From Pedobacter nototheniae (GTDB lineage Bacteria > Bacteroidota > Bacteroidia > Sphingobacteriales > Sphingobacteriaceae), in NCBI RefSeq assembly GCF_004335085.1, contig NZ_RQRS01000012.1, positions 1-64,000 on the forward strand: a stretch of 64,000 bases of DNA, in the 5' to 3' direction. The notes beneath the pieces were generated by a model, which saw only the letters and a list, made by a program, of their open reading frames with translations, had not been told where the DNA came from and did not search any database. The translations under genes and the position numbers were made by a program. Below are positions 16,640 to 24,583 of the stretch, piece by piece. Numbering within the stretch: position 1 is the first letter of the stretch; the number at the start of each line of letters is the position of its first letter.

Positions 16640-17482
16640 TTAATTTTCAAAGTGAGTTTTGGTTGCCAAAGCTTCCCAGTTACTCATATCAGTTCTAATA
16701 GCTTCAATTTTAGCATTTGCCACTTCATAGGCATCAGCACCCAAAAATAAGTGCATAGGCGCATTTTCTGAATTAGCAACTTTAATTAAAACATCCATTC
16801 CTTTCTCGGGATCTCCAGGCTGTTGATTATTAATTTGATTTTGATGCGCATCCTGAGATTGGCGAACTTCCTTATAAGCATCAATAGCCTTTGTTGGTAC
16901 TGCCAGTGAACCTGATGAAAGAAAATTAGTTCTAAAATATCCAGGTTCAACAACCGTTACCTTAATTCCAAATGGTTTAACTTCTGCCGCTAAGGATTCA
17001 GAAAACCCTGCAACAGCAAATTTAGTTGCGCAGTAAATTCCAAAACCTGGGTAATTTCCACTAAAACCACCTATAGATGATATATTGAAAATATGCCCCG
17101 ATTGTTGTTTCCTTAATTGTGGCAGTGCTTTTCTAATCACGTTTAATGATCCAAACACGTTAACATTAAAGTTTTCTCTTGATTCTTCATCACTTAATTC
17201 TTCCAAAGCACCTAGCAAACCGTAACCTGCGTTATTTACAACCACATCAATCTTTCCATATTTACTAATTGTTTGGCCAATTGTTTTTTCTACACTTTCT
17301 TCGCTTGTTAAATCTACAGATAAGGGCAGGAAGTCATCATTAGTTCCAACTGCTTCTGTTAAATCATTTAAATTTCTTGAAGTTGCAGCTACTTGATTGC
17401 CGTTTTCTAATAGTTTTTTCACTAAGATTAGTCCTAAGCCTTTAGAAGCCCCCGTAACAAACCATACTTTTTTATTTTCCAT
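16640..17482 (-). CDS. Short-chain dehydrogenase/reductase, tandem copy 2
   Basis: A 280-residue classical SDR. Visible are the NAD(P) glycine motif VTGASKGLGLILVKKL at the N terminus, DLTSEES (adenine pocket), NNAGYGLLGA, the catalytic Ser in NISSIGGFSG and YCATK (Tyr-x-x-x-Lys). It is a close relative of the next gene upstream (17524-18366), 41 bp away on the same strand, evidently from a tandem duplication that has since diverged. Substrate unknown; aldehydes or ketones are typical for this subgroup. The AraC gene lies upstream on the same strand. Confidence 0.88.
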   Translation of the reverse strand: MENKKVWFVTGASKGLGLILVKKLLENGNQVAATSRNLNDLTEAVGTNDDFLPLSVDLTSEESVEKTIGQTISKYGKIDVVVNNAGYGLLGALEELSDEESRENFNVNVFGSLNVIRKALPQLRKQQSGHIFNISSIGGFSGNYPGFGIYCATKFAVAGFSESLAAEVKPFGIKVTVVEPGYFRTNFLSSGSLAVPTKAIDAYKEVRQSQDAHQNQINNQQPGDPEKGMDVLIKVANSENAPMHLFLGADAYEVANAKIEAIRTDMSNWEALATKTHFEN

Positions 17483-17523
17483 ATTGTTTTTGCTAATTGT
17501 TAATTGAATAATTGTTGTTGAGC

Positions 17524-18366
17524 TTAGGGCTGATTAAATCCAGTGGAATTAGTAATCGCAGCCCAATCCTTAAATTCTTTGTTTAAAGCTTCAAGTTTTA
17601 CATTCGCACGATTAAAGGCATCATTTCCAAGTAATAAATGGAGCGGAGGATTTGGCATTGCTACAACTGCAATCATCGCTGCAGCTGCTTTCTCAGGATC
17701 GCCAATTTGTTCACCATCCATTTTTAAATAGCGCTCATGAGATTCACGAACCCCATTGTAATCTGCAATTGGATTTTCAGGTAGTGCGAGTGAATCACCA
17801 GTTAAAAAGCTTGTTCTGAAAGCGCCAGGAGCAACTACAGTAACTTTAATTCCAAATTCTTTAACATCTTCAGCAAGCACTTCAGACAATCCGATTACCG
17901 CAAATTTCGAAGCTGCATATACCGCCCAGCCTGTGGCGCCGGCAATGCCTGCGATAGAAGAAATATTGATGATATGCCCCGAGCGTTGAGCCCTTAAAAA
18001 AGGCATTGCTTTCCTGATCACATTTAATGTGCCGAAAACATTTACGTCGAAATTGGTACGTGTTTCTGCCTCAGAAAGCTCCTCAATACTGCCGCCAATT
18101 CCATAACCCGCATTATTAATAACAACATCAATTTTTCCAAATTTTTCAATTGTTGCTTTTAAAGCAAGGTCAACGCTGTTTTCATCTTTTAAATCTGCTG
18201 TTAAGGGTAAAAACTTAATAGAACTTGAATTTACCGCTTTTTTAAGATCACTTACATTTCTGGAAGTTGCTGCAACATTTTGTCCGGCCTCTAGTAATTG
18301 CTTAACTAAACTCAGTCCTAAACCTTTTGAAGCACCTGTTATAAACCAAACTTTTTTTGTGTACAT
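17524..18366 (-). CDS. Short-chain dehydrogenase/reductase, tandem copy 1
   Basis: Also 280 residues and aligned end to end with its downstream neighbour: ITGASKGLGLSLVKQL, NNAGYGIGGS, INISSIAGIAG, YAASK active site, and the same C-terminal domain with a PPLHLLLGNDA segment matching APMHLFLGADA in the other copy. It is the first gene of the pair. A minus-strand -7 box lies 22 bp before its start. The duplication suggests two related substrates or opposite preferences for NAD and NADP, which cannot be read from sequence alone. Confidence 0.88.
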   Translation of the reverse strand: MYTKKVWFITGASKGLGLSLVKQLLEAGQNVAATSRNVSDLKKAVNSSSIKFLPLTADLKDENSVDLALKATIEKFGKIDVVINNAGYGIGGSIEELSEAETRTNFDVNVFGTLNVIRKAMPFLRAQRSGHIINISSIAGIAGATGWAVYAASKFAVIGLSEVLAEDVKEFGIKVTVVAPGAFRTSFLTGDSLALPENPIADYNGVRESHERYLKMDGEQIGDPEKAAAAMIAVVAMPNPPLHLLLGNDAFNRANVKLEALNKEFKDWAAITNSTGFNQP

Positions 18367-18388
18367 ATTTTATCCTTTTTTGTTAGGA

Positions 18389-18396
18389 CAAAATTA
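18389..18396 (-). promoter_or_regulatory. -7 promoter box for the SDR pair
   Basis: On the minus strand the bases read taattttg, an exact TAnnTTTG match, 22 bp before the ATG at 18366. No good -33 TTG at normal spacing. Confidence 0.45.
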
Positions 18397-18448
18397 CTGC
18401 GGCACAAAGATTATGTTATTACGCTAATCAAACCAATGGTTACGAAAT

Positions 18449-19360
18449 TCAAACAATTCTGTAGGAGCTAGGTGTATCGTTCGTTAATTTCTTGAAAAAA
18501 TTATTGAAATGTGTCGGTTCTTCAAAACCCAGGCAGTAACCTATTTCAGAAATATTCCAATCTGTGTGTTTAAGCAAAGCCTTAGCCTCACTTAATAAGC
18601 GGTCAGTAATATAATGCGTGGTCGTTTTACCTGTTGTTTCTTTTATTGCTCGATTTAAATGATTTACATGAATAGAAAGTTGGCCAGCGAAATCTTTAGC
18701 TGATCGTAATGTAAATCTTTGCGAAGTAGTTTCAATAGGGAACTGGCGCTCAAGCAATTCAGTAAATACAGCAGTAATGCGGCTATTAGCATCAATATGT
18801 TTGTACAAAACTTCAGAAGGTTCAGTTTTTAAAGCAAAATGAGTCATTTCAGTTACATAATTACGAAGCAAATCATACTTGTAAATGTAGTCAGTATTAA
18901 TTTCTGCAATCATTTTCTCAAAAATTGAACTCACATGTTTATCTTGATCGTCGTCAAGGATATACGTTGGCTTACCTGATGGAGAAAACATAGGTAAATC
19001 ATTAATATTGCCTCTAATTTTCTCTGTAAAAAAAGGCTCTGTAAAAATGCAGAAAAAACCAGTATTGTCCTCTGGCTTGCCTGGTACAGGTTCCCAGGTG
19101 TATGGCACAAGTGGGTTAAAGAATATTAAGGCCGTTCCGTTTATCTCGATACTTTTATCCGCATAATGATAAATGTTGTGCCCTCTTACAAGTGCAATTT
19201 TATAAAAAAACCTTCTGCTATATTTAATAGGCGCCTTATTTTCTCCTAAACAATCTTCACGTCTGAAAACATTAAAATGACCTACATCTTTCTGTAAGTT
19301 ATCTGGAAGAAAACTGAACTTATCTTTATAAAAATCTTCAAGGGTCTCTGCTGTACTCAT
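18449..19360 (-). CDS. AraC-family transcriptional regulator
   Basis: A 303-residue regulator with an N-terminal cupin-like sensor (hydrophobic strands, GTALIFFNPLVPYTWEPV near residue 97) and a C-terminal AraC DNA-binding domain of two helix-turn-helix units (SAKDFAGQLSIHVNHLNRAI and NISEIGYCLGFEEPTHFNNF, ending TPSSYR). It sits just upstream of the two SDR genes in the same direction, so it probably controls them. This arrangement (AraC regulator plus SDR) is frequent in Bacteroidota. Ligand unknown. Confidence 0.88.
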   Translation of the reverse strand: MSTAETLEDFYKDKFSFLPDNLQKDVGHFNVFRREDCLGENKAPIKYSRRFFYKIALVRGHNIYHYADKSIEINGTALIFFNPLVPYTWEPVPGKPEDNTGFFCIFTEPFFTEKIRGNINDLPMFSPSGKPTYILDDDQDKHVSSIFEKMIAEINTDYIYKYDLLRNYVTEMTHFALKTEPSEVLYKHIDANSRITAVFTELLERQFPIETTSQRFTLRSAKDFAGQLSIHVNHLNRAIKETTGKTTTHYITDRLLSEAKALLKHTDWNISEIGYCLGFEEPTHFNNFFKKLTNDTPSSYRIV

Positions 19361-19431
19361 AAATCAAAGTTACAAAATTCAAACTATAACTCAAATGTGA
19401 TTTAATTATGATAAAATTAATTTCTTAAATA

Positions 19432-19452
19432 ATACCGATTGGTATATATTTG
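19432..19452 (+). promoter_or_regulatory. tetR promoter with TetR operator
   Basis: The palindrome ataccgattggtat (19432-19445) runs into an exact -7 box tatatttg (19445-19452), 18 bp before the ATG at 19471. The operator overlaps the -33/-7 spacer, where a bound repressor would block RNA polymerase. The same palindrome, in perfect form, recurs at 20078-20091, which strongly suggests autoregulation. Confidence 0.75.
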
Positions 19453-19470
19453 TGTTGTTATTTAAAAAAT

Positions 19471-20058
19471 ATGACTAAGGCAGAAAAAACAAGACAATTT
19501 ATAATAGAAAAGACAGCTCCGATTTTTAATATGAAAGGATATGCTGGTACATCTATGAATGATTTAACTACTGCTACAGGTTTAACAAAGGGAAGTATAT
19601 ATGGAAATTTCCTGAACAAAGATGAGGTTGCTATATCTGCTTTTGAATATAATTTGAATAAGGTGGTTTCAAAAATAGGTAACGAAATTAACAAAAAGGA
19701 GAGCACAGTAGATAAGTTAATGGTTTATGCCGATATGTATCATCAATTTTTGTGTAATAACTTTACAAAAGGTGGCTGTCCGATTTTAAACACTGCTATT
19801 GATGCGGATGATACGCACCCGCTATTAAGAGAAAAAGCACTTGCAGCTGTACTCTCGTGGAAAAATGGAATTATCCGGATTGTAGAAAAGGGAATTTCTA
19901 TAAAAGAAATAAAAAAAACTGAAAATCCAGAACAAGTTGCTTTAACTGTGATAGCCATGATTGAAGGTGCAATTATGATTACACGATTAACAGAAAAAAT
20001 GGATTACTGGAATTTAATCATGGATTCTTTAAAAAAATATATAATAAGTATCAGCTAA
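19471..20058 (+). CDS. TetR-family repressor of the downstream lipid operon
   Basis: A 195-residue TetR/AcrR regulator. The start is ATG 19471 (MTKAEKTRQFIIEKTAPIFN); the frame is open upstream, but a TTG at 19450 would lie over the -7 box. The N-terminal HTH reads MNDLTTATGLTKGSIYGNF followed by LNKDEVAISAF, a clear TetR pattern. The C-terminal ligand domain holds FTKGGCPILN, typical of the subgroup with TetR_C_11/YcdC-like ends. The ligand is unknown, and a fatty or aldehyde compound would fit the operon. The two matching operators, before itself and before the thioesterase gene, indicate direct repression of both. Confidence 0.9.
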   Translation: MTKAEKTRQFIIEKTAPIFNMKGYAGTSMNDLTTATGLTKGSIYGNFLNKDEVAISAFEYNLNKVVSKIGNEINKKESTVDKLMVYADMYHQFLCNNFTKGGCPILNTAIDADDTHPLLREKALAAVLSWKNGIIRIVEKGISIKEIKKTENPEQVALTVIAMIEGAIMITRLTEKMDYWNLIMDSLKKYIISIS

Positions 20059-20077
20059 AATTTTTTTAACCTAAAAT

Positions 20078-20091
20078 ATACCGATCGGTAT
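20078..20091 (+). promoter_or_regulatory. TetR operator before the thioesterase operon
   Basis: ataccgatcggtat is a perfect 14-bp palindrome ending seven bases before the ATG at 20099. It differs by one base from the site in front of tetR. It lies in the tetR-thioesterase gap, so it can repress initiation there or act as a roadblock on read-through from tetR. Confidence 0.75.
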
Positions 20092-20098
20092 TTAAATA

Positions 20099-20584
20099 AT
20101 GGAAAGAAGTAAATTAATTACCTGGAAAGACCCGATGGAGGGCGCAAATGAAGCTTTAAAATTAAGTGGACTGGAATATTTACAAGCGATGGGTGATGGA
20201 AAATTACCTTTGCCGCCATTATTGTACACTTTAGATTTTAATGTAAGTGAATTAAAACCCGGAGAAGTGGTTTTTGAGTTTACACCACAAGAATTTCATT
20301 ACAATCCAATCGGTACAGTGCATGGAGGTGTAATTTCTGCCATTTTGGATTCGGCTATGGGTTGTTCGCTTCACTCTCTTTTGCCTGCTGGAAAAGGGTA
20401 TACTACACTTGAACTTAAGGTAAATTTCTTAAAAGCGGTAACCATCAAAACAGGCCTGCTAAAAACTATTAGTAAGGTAATTAACCTGGGTGGGCGTACT
20501 GCTTTGGTAGAAGCGCAGCTGGTTGATGCCAATCAAACCATTTACGCACATGCGGTAAGTACTTGTTTAATCTTAAAATTTTAA
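20099..20584 (+). CDS. PaaI-type hotdog thioesterase
   Basis: A 161-residue acyl-CoA thioesterase of the hotdog fold. The FHYNPIGTVHGGVISAILD stretch carries the HGG motif with Asp on the central helix (residues ~76-91), followed by GYTTLELKVNFLKAV, the usual second strand. It hydrolyses acyl- or phenylacetyl-CoA-type thioesters in the cytosol. It is the first gene after the TetR operator, followed 13 bp later by an SDR. Its place in a set with SDR, DUF2798 and FabF suggests acyl turnover. Confidence 0.88.
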   Translation: MERSKLITWKDPMEGANEALKLSGLEYLQAMGDGKLPLPPLLYTLDFNVSELKPGEVVFEFTPQEFHYNPIGTVHGGVISAILDSAMGCSLHSLLPAGKGYTTLELKVNFLKAVTIKTGLLKTISKVINLGGRTALVEAQLVDANQTIYAHAVSTCLILKF

Positions 20585-20597
20585 AAAAAATATAATC

Positions 20598-21365
20598 ATG
20601 AAAACAACAAAAAATACAGTTTTAATTACTGGCGGAAGTGCTGGAATAGGACTTGAAATTGCAAAACAATTATCTGCATTGGATAATCATGTTATTATTA
20701 CTGGTCGCGATGAGCAACGTTTGAAGGCCGCTGCTGCAGGATTAAGCAATGTAACGGCTATTCCTTTTGATGTAAGTAAAACAGCAGATATCGATCAACT
20801 CGTAGAACGCATTGAAAAGGAATTTCCTCAGTTAAATATTGTAATTAACAATGCAGGGCGAGCTATTTTACACAACCTTGGTAATCAAAATCAAGACGCT
20901 TCGGCTATTGCAGAAGAGGAAATGTTAACCAATTATCTTGCAGTAATTAAGCTGAACCAAAAGCTTTTACCTGTTTTAAAAAAACAAGAAGAGGCTGCAA
21001 TTGTAAATGTTTCATCTATCGTAGCTTTTGTTCCTGGAATTAATTTACCTACTTATGCTGCCAGTAAAGCAGCATTGCATTCTTACAGTATTTCATTAAG
21101 GTTAAGCCTTGAAAACACTGCTATTAAAGTTTTTGAATTAATGCCACCATTGGTTAATACCGAACTCTCTAAAGAAATTGGTGGTCATAACGGCATTCAT
21201 CCTTCTGTTGTTGCGGATGATTTAGTTAAGGCTTTGGAAAATAATGAATATGAAATAAGAGTAGGAGATACGGAAACTATTTACGGTCTGTTTCGTTCGT
21301 CACCTGCTGATGCACTGAATGTTATGAATTCTAATAGGGCAGAATGGATAGAATCTGTTAAGTAA
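20598..21365 (+). CDS. Short-chain dehydrogenase, DltE-like
   Basis: A 255-residue SDR. ITGGSAGIGLEIAKQL is the cofactor glycine motif, NNAGRA follows, then the catalytic Ser in NVSSIVAF and TYAASK (Tyr-x-x-x-Lys). The middle helix SAIAEEEMLTNYLAVIKL and a short C-terminal domain ending in a 'NSNRAEW' tail match the DltE-like SDR group. Reaction and substrate are not determined. It belongs to the TetR-controlled operon and is more distant from the two 16.6-18.4 kb SDRs than they are from each other. Confidence 0.85.
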   Translation: MKTTKNTVLITGGSAGIGLEIAKQLSALDNHVIITGRDEQRLKAAAAGLSNVTAIPFDVSKTADIDQLVERIEKEFPQLNIVINNAGRAILHNLGNQNQDASAIAEEEMLTNYLAVIKLNQKLLPVLKKQEEAAIVNVSSIVAFVPGINLPTYAASKAALHSYSISLRLSLENTAIKVFELMPPLVNTELSKEIGGHNGIHPSVVADDLVKALENNEYEIRVGDTETIYGLFRSSPADALNVMNSNRAEWIESVK

Positions 21366-21388
21366 CGGATTTAAAATATAGCAGGAAT

Positions 21389-21619
21389 ATGAAGAAAAAA
21401 TTAGCCTTTGCCTTAATTATGGGTATTTTTACCACCGGAATTATAACGGGTTCGGTAATCGTAGCAAATCTTGGCTTTATTAATGGCTTCATTAAAATAT
21501 GGCTAAGGTCTTGGGCAATTGCCTACCTAATTGTAATTCCTGCTATACTTATTATTGGTCCTAAAATTCAAAAATTGGTTGATTATCTATTTGAAGATAA
21601 CAATCTGAAAAAAAATTAA
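21389..21619 (+). CDS. DUF2798 small membrane protein
   Basis: A 76-residue protein with two transmembrane helices (LAFALIMGIFTTGIITGSVI and SWAIAYLIVIPAILIIGPKI), ending in a short basic tail. The layout is that of DUF2798, found widely next to TetR-regulated metabolic operons. Function unknown. It ends one base before the fabF start, so translation of the two is probably coupled. Confidence 0.8.
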   Translation: MKKKLAFALIMGIFTTGIITGSVIVANLGFINGFIKIWLRSWAIAYLIVIPAILIIGPKIQKLVDYLFEDNNLKKN

Positions 21620-21620
21620 A

Positions 21621-22871
21621 ATGAAACGAGTAGTCATCACCGGGCTGGGTGCAATAACACCATTGGGAAACAGTGTTAACGATTTTTGGCAAAATATAAT
21701 TGCTGGAAAAAACGGCGTAGGTCCAATCACAAAATTTGATACCGATAAATTTAAAACAACGTTTGCATGTGAAGTTAAAAACTTTGATGCAGAGGCTTAC
21801 ATGGATAAAAAAGAACTAAAAAAGTTCGATTTATTTACTCAGTATGCAATTGCTTCTACCGACCAGGCGATTAAGGATGCCAAATTGGATTTCACAGAGA
21901 TGACCGACGATCAACTTGCTGAAGTAGGGGTAATCTGGGCAACTGGAAACGGCGGAATCGGTACTTTTGAAGCTCAATTAGAAGAGTTTCATGCAGGAGA
22001 CGGAACACCTAGATTTAGTCCATTCTTTATTCCTAAAATGATTGTTGATATCGCTGCTGGCGCAATTTCAATACGCCACAAATTACGTGGGCCTAATTAT
22101 TGTACAGTATCTGCCTGTGCATCCTCTAACACGGCAATTATCAGTGCTTTTGACACCATTCGTTTAGGCAAAGCTAATATTATGATTGCAGGAGGTTCTG
22201 AAGCTGCTTTAACTAAATCATCTGTTGGCGGTTTTAATGCCGCACAAGCTTTATCGAAAAGAAATGATGATCCTAAAACTGCTTCTAGACCATTTGATGC
22301 AGAAAGAGATGGTTTTGTAATGGGAGAAGGTGCTGGTGCTTTGGTTTTAGAAGATTTGGAGCACGCTTTGCAACGCGGCGCAACCATTTATGCCGAAATT
22401 ATTGGCGGTGGGATGGCTGGTGATGCTTATCACCTAACTGGAACACCTCCGGATGGGATTGGTGCAGTACTGGGTATGAAAAAAGCATTGAGTGATGCCG
22501 GTATTTCTGCTGATAAAATCGATTACATAAATGCACATGCTACTTCAACAGGCTTAGGAGATTTGAGCGAGCTAACGGCTATAAATACAATTTTTAATGG
22601 TTTATCCGTTGCAATTGGTGCTTCTAAATCTCAAACTGGGCATTTATTAGGCGCTGCTGGTGCTGTAGAAAGCATTATTAGTATTCTTTCTATTCGTGAT
22701 GGCATTATTCCTGGAGTAATTAATACTCAAAATCTGGATGAGAAAATACCTGCAGGTTTAAATATTGTTTTAGGTGCCTCTGTTAAGCAGGAAGTGAATT
22801 ATGTTTTAAATAACACATTTGGTTTCGGTGGACATACAGCGAGTACAATTTTTAAAAAGTACGAAGCTTAA
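21621..22871 (+). CDS. fabF: Beta-ketoacyl-ACP synthase II-like protein (FabF family)
   Basis: A 416-residue condensing enzyme of the FabF/KAS II family, which joins malonyl-ACP to an acyl-ACP. The Cys-His-His triad is present: Cys166 in SACASS, His in NAHATSTGLGD and His in SKSQTGHLLGAAG. The KRVVITGLGAITPLG N terminus and NNTFGFGGHTAS C terminus are typical. Because it is under TetR control with a thioesterase and an SDR, it is likely a second, specialised KAS rather than the housekeeping fabF; the housekeeping role cannot be ruled out. Overlap of lipid genes here suggests synthesis or repair of a special fatty acid. Confidence 0.9.
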   Translation: MKRVVITGLGAITPLGNSVNDFWQNIIAGKNGVGPITKFDTDKFKTTFACEVKNFDAEAYMDKKELKKFDLFTQYAIASTDQAIKDAKLDFTEMTDDQLAEVGVIWATGNGGIGTFEAQLEEFHAGDGTPRFSPFFIPKMIVDIAAGAISIRHKLRGPNYCTVSACASSNTAIISAFDTIRLGKANIMIAGGSEAALTKSSVGGFNAAQALSKRNDDPKTASRPFDAERDGFVMGEGAGALVLEDLEHALQRGATIYAEIIGGGMAGDAYHLTGTPPDGIGAVLGMKKALSDAGISADKIDYINAHATSTGLGDLSELTAINTIFNGLSVAIGASKSQTGHLLGAAGAVESIISILSIRDGIIPGVINTQNLDEKIPAGLNIVLGASVKQEVNYVLNNTFGFGGHTASTIFKKYEA

Positions 22872-22954
22872 TTAAAGAAATCCAGTGTTTTGATTAGCCA
22901 AAGTGGCGTAAAAACCTCAGTAATTAATCACCAAAACTGTCAAGCTATTTTAGG

Positions 22955-23284
22955 AATGGCTTGGTAACGGTCTGGAATGACTTGGTAACGGTCGCAATTG
23001 ACTTGGTAACGGTCTGGAATGACTTGGTAACGGTCTGGATTGACTTGGTAACGGTCTGGAATGACTTGGTAACGGTCGCAATTGACTTGGTAACGGTCTG
23101 GAATGACTTGGTAACGGTCTGGAATGACTTGGTAACGGTCGCAATTGACTTGGTAACGGTCTGGATTGACTTGGTAACGGTCTTGAATCACTTGGTAACG
23201 GTCGCAATTGACTTGGTAACGGTCGCAATTGACTTGGTAATGGGCGCATATAGCTTGGTAAAGGTTGCATATGACTTGGTAAGC
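22955..23284. repeat. Tandem array B: ~15.5 contiguous copies of a 21-bp unit
   Basis: Units of 21 bp (aatgacttggtaacggtctgg and variants) run from 22955 to about 23284. The first 11 bases after each junction are nearly fixed (gacttggtaacggtc), while the rest alternates between tggaat, tggatt and gcaatt types; the last two units decay. As in array A the period is a multiple of three, so long frames exist on both strands, but none has gene features. It sits in the 861-bp gap between fabF and yceH, beside the second copy of the hairpin repeat. Confidence 0.95.
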
Positions 23285-23360
23285 ATAATTAACTGCTAGC
23301 TGCTGTTTGTTTTTATTAAGTTTTGGTTGTTCTCGTTGAGTATCTGGTTATTTTTGATCA

Positions 23361-23592
23361 GTATTAGAATTTGAAAATGAACACTTCGGTGTGCATGGCA
23401 ATTTAAGCCCGGCTTTACACTGTATCCCGATAGAAAAAATCGGGATGCCGTTTCAATCCTGTTTAGATACAAAGTTTGTGCCCTTGATTTGACAAATTTC
23501 TTGCTGCCTTTGTTAAATAAACCAGACCGGCAGCGGTATCCCGATTTTTTCTATCGGGATTTAGCAAAGGGCGGGACTGCATAAGCCAAAAA
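23361..23592. repeat. Dispersed hairpin repeat copy B (segments 1 and 2 fused)
   Basis: Segment 1 (23361-23511) and segment 2 (23512-23592) match 561-705 and 409-490. Hairpins: arms at 23424-23431 and 23439-23446, and at 23538-23545 and 23553-23560, all from atcccgat/atcgggat with opposite loop orientation. Here the two are adjacent and intact, while copy A has them in the opposite order with ~70 bp between, so copy B is probably closer to the ancestral element. Confidence 0.85.
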
Positions 23593-23662
23593 CCAGTAAC
23601 TTAAGTTTCCAAAAAATAGAGTGTCTATTTCTTTCAAACTTAGAATTAAGTTTACTACTAAA

Positions 23663-23694
23663 ATGTCCTTCGACAGGCTCAGGATGACAATTTA
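23663..23694. repeat. Short dispersed-repeat-like element
   Basis: A tgtccttcgacaggctcagg-type stretch followed by atgacaattt. Related motifs are scattered through many Bacteroidota genomes in my memory. Only one copy lies in this window, so the call is tentative. Confidence 0.3.
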
Positions 23695-23732
23695 GGCGAT
23701 TGATTGGCTGTTATAAGGAATTTAGAATTAAA

Positions 23733-24386
23733 CTATTTATCCATTAACAGGTTAACCAATTCTTTTAATTCTTCAATTTCCTGTTCTAATTTTTTTAAGC
23801 GATTTTCAAGTTCCTCATTTGGTTGAAAAACAACTGTTTGAGCATGTTCGATTGGAGTATTGGAATCATTTTCTACAAATTCTCCTAATAAATGCACAAA
23901 ACGAGCCTCTTTTTGTCCTGCTTTTTTAGCCAGTTGTTTAACAAAAGGAGTTTCATCATCTGCTAGTTTTTGTAATTGTTCCAAAACTTCTTCTATGCTT
24001 TCAAATTCGTATAATCTACCCGAGTTACTATTAATTTCGCCCGGTGTTAAAGGTCCACGTAAAAGGAGAAGGCAAATAATTGCTAATTCTGAAGGAAGTA
24101 GGGGATAAACAATAGCTAAATTGTGTTTGTATTTTGTCGCCCTGCTAGAACCTCCCGTTGCCGTAGAAATTAATCCCTTTATTTTTAATTGATTTAAAGT
24201 AAGGATTATGGTTTCTTCATCATAGTTTACAACAGGATATCTGGAACTTTTTTGGTTACATGCGGCTGTTAAGCCATTCAAAGTCATTGGATAATAATCA
24301 GGTGTGGTTCTGCTTTTTTCAATTAAAGATCCTAAAACACGCTGTTCTTCTGCTGATAATTGTGGTAGTGATTTTACTTGGTCCAT
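23733..24386 (-). CDS. yceH: YceH family protein (DUF480)
   Basis: A 217-residue cytosolic protein of the DUF480/UPF0502 family, built of two winged-helix domains. Visible are the signature ...SAEEQRVLGSLIEKSRTT with YPMTLNGLTAACNQKSSR (residues ~30-52), the second LLLRGPLTPGEINSNSGRL helix-turn-helix and a C-terminal coiled coil (ENRLKKLEQEIEELKELVN). Function is not established. The gene is alone, with the repeat-rich gap on its downstream side. Confidence 0.88.
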   Translation of the reverse strand: MDQVKSLPQLSAEEQRVLGSLIEKSRTTPDYYPMTLNGLTAACNQKSSRYPVVNYDEETIILTLNQLKIKGLISTATGGSSRATKYKHNLAIVYPLLPSELAIICLLLLRGPLTPGEINSNSGRLYEFESIEEVLEQLQKLADDETPFVKQLAKKAGQKEARFVHLLGEFVENDSNTPIEHAQTVVFQPNEELENRLKKLEQEIEELKELVNLLMDK

Positions 24387-24556
24387 TTGCTAAAAATATA
24401 CATTGATAGCACATTATAAAAATAATTTTAAAATATTAAATATAAGCCACTATTCATTTTTATATTAGTTAGAGATATAGAAAACAAAAACTCTATTTTT
24501 TACATTATATAAACCTATTAAAGCTGGCTTCATTTTTCAATAACGAGGTGTTTGCA

Positions 24557-24564
24557 TAGCTTTG
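24557..24564 (+). promoter_or_regulatory. -7 promoter box for the alcohol dehydrogenase
   Basis: tagctttg is an exact TAnnTTTG match, 19 bp before the ATG at 24584. There is no obvious -33 TTG. Confidence 0.5.
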
Positions 24565-24583
24565 TCAAAAACAAAAAAGAAAT

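Noticed and set aside
22940..23299. Three open frames through array B on both strands
   Set aside because: All are by-products of the 21-bp period. None has a start region or homology pattern.
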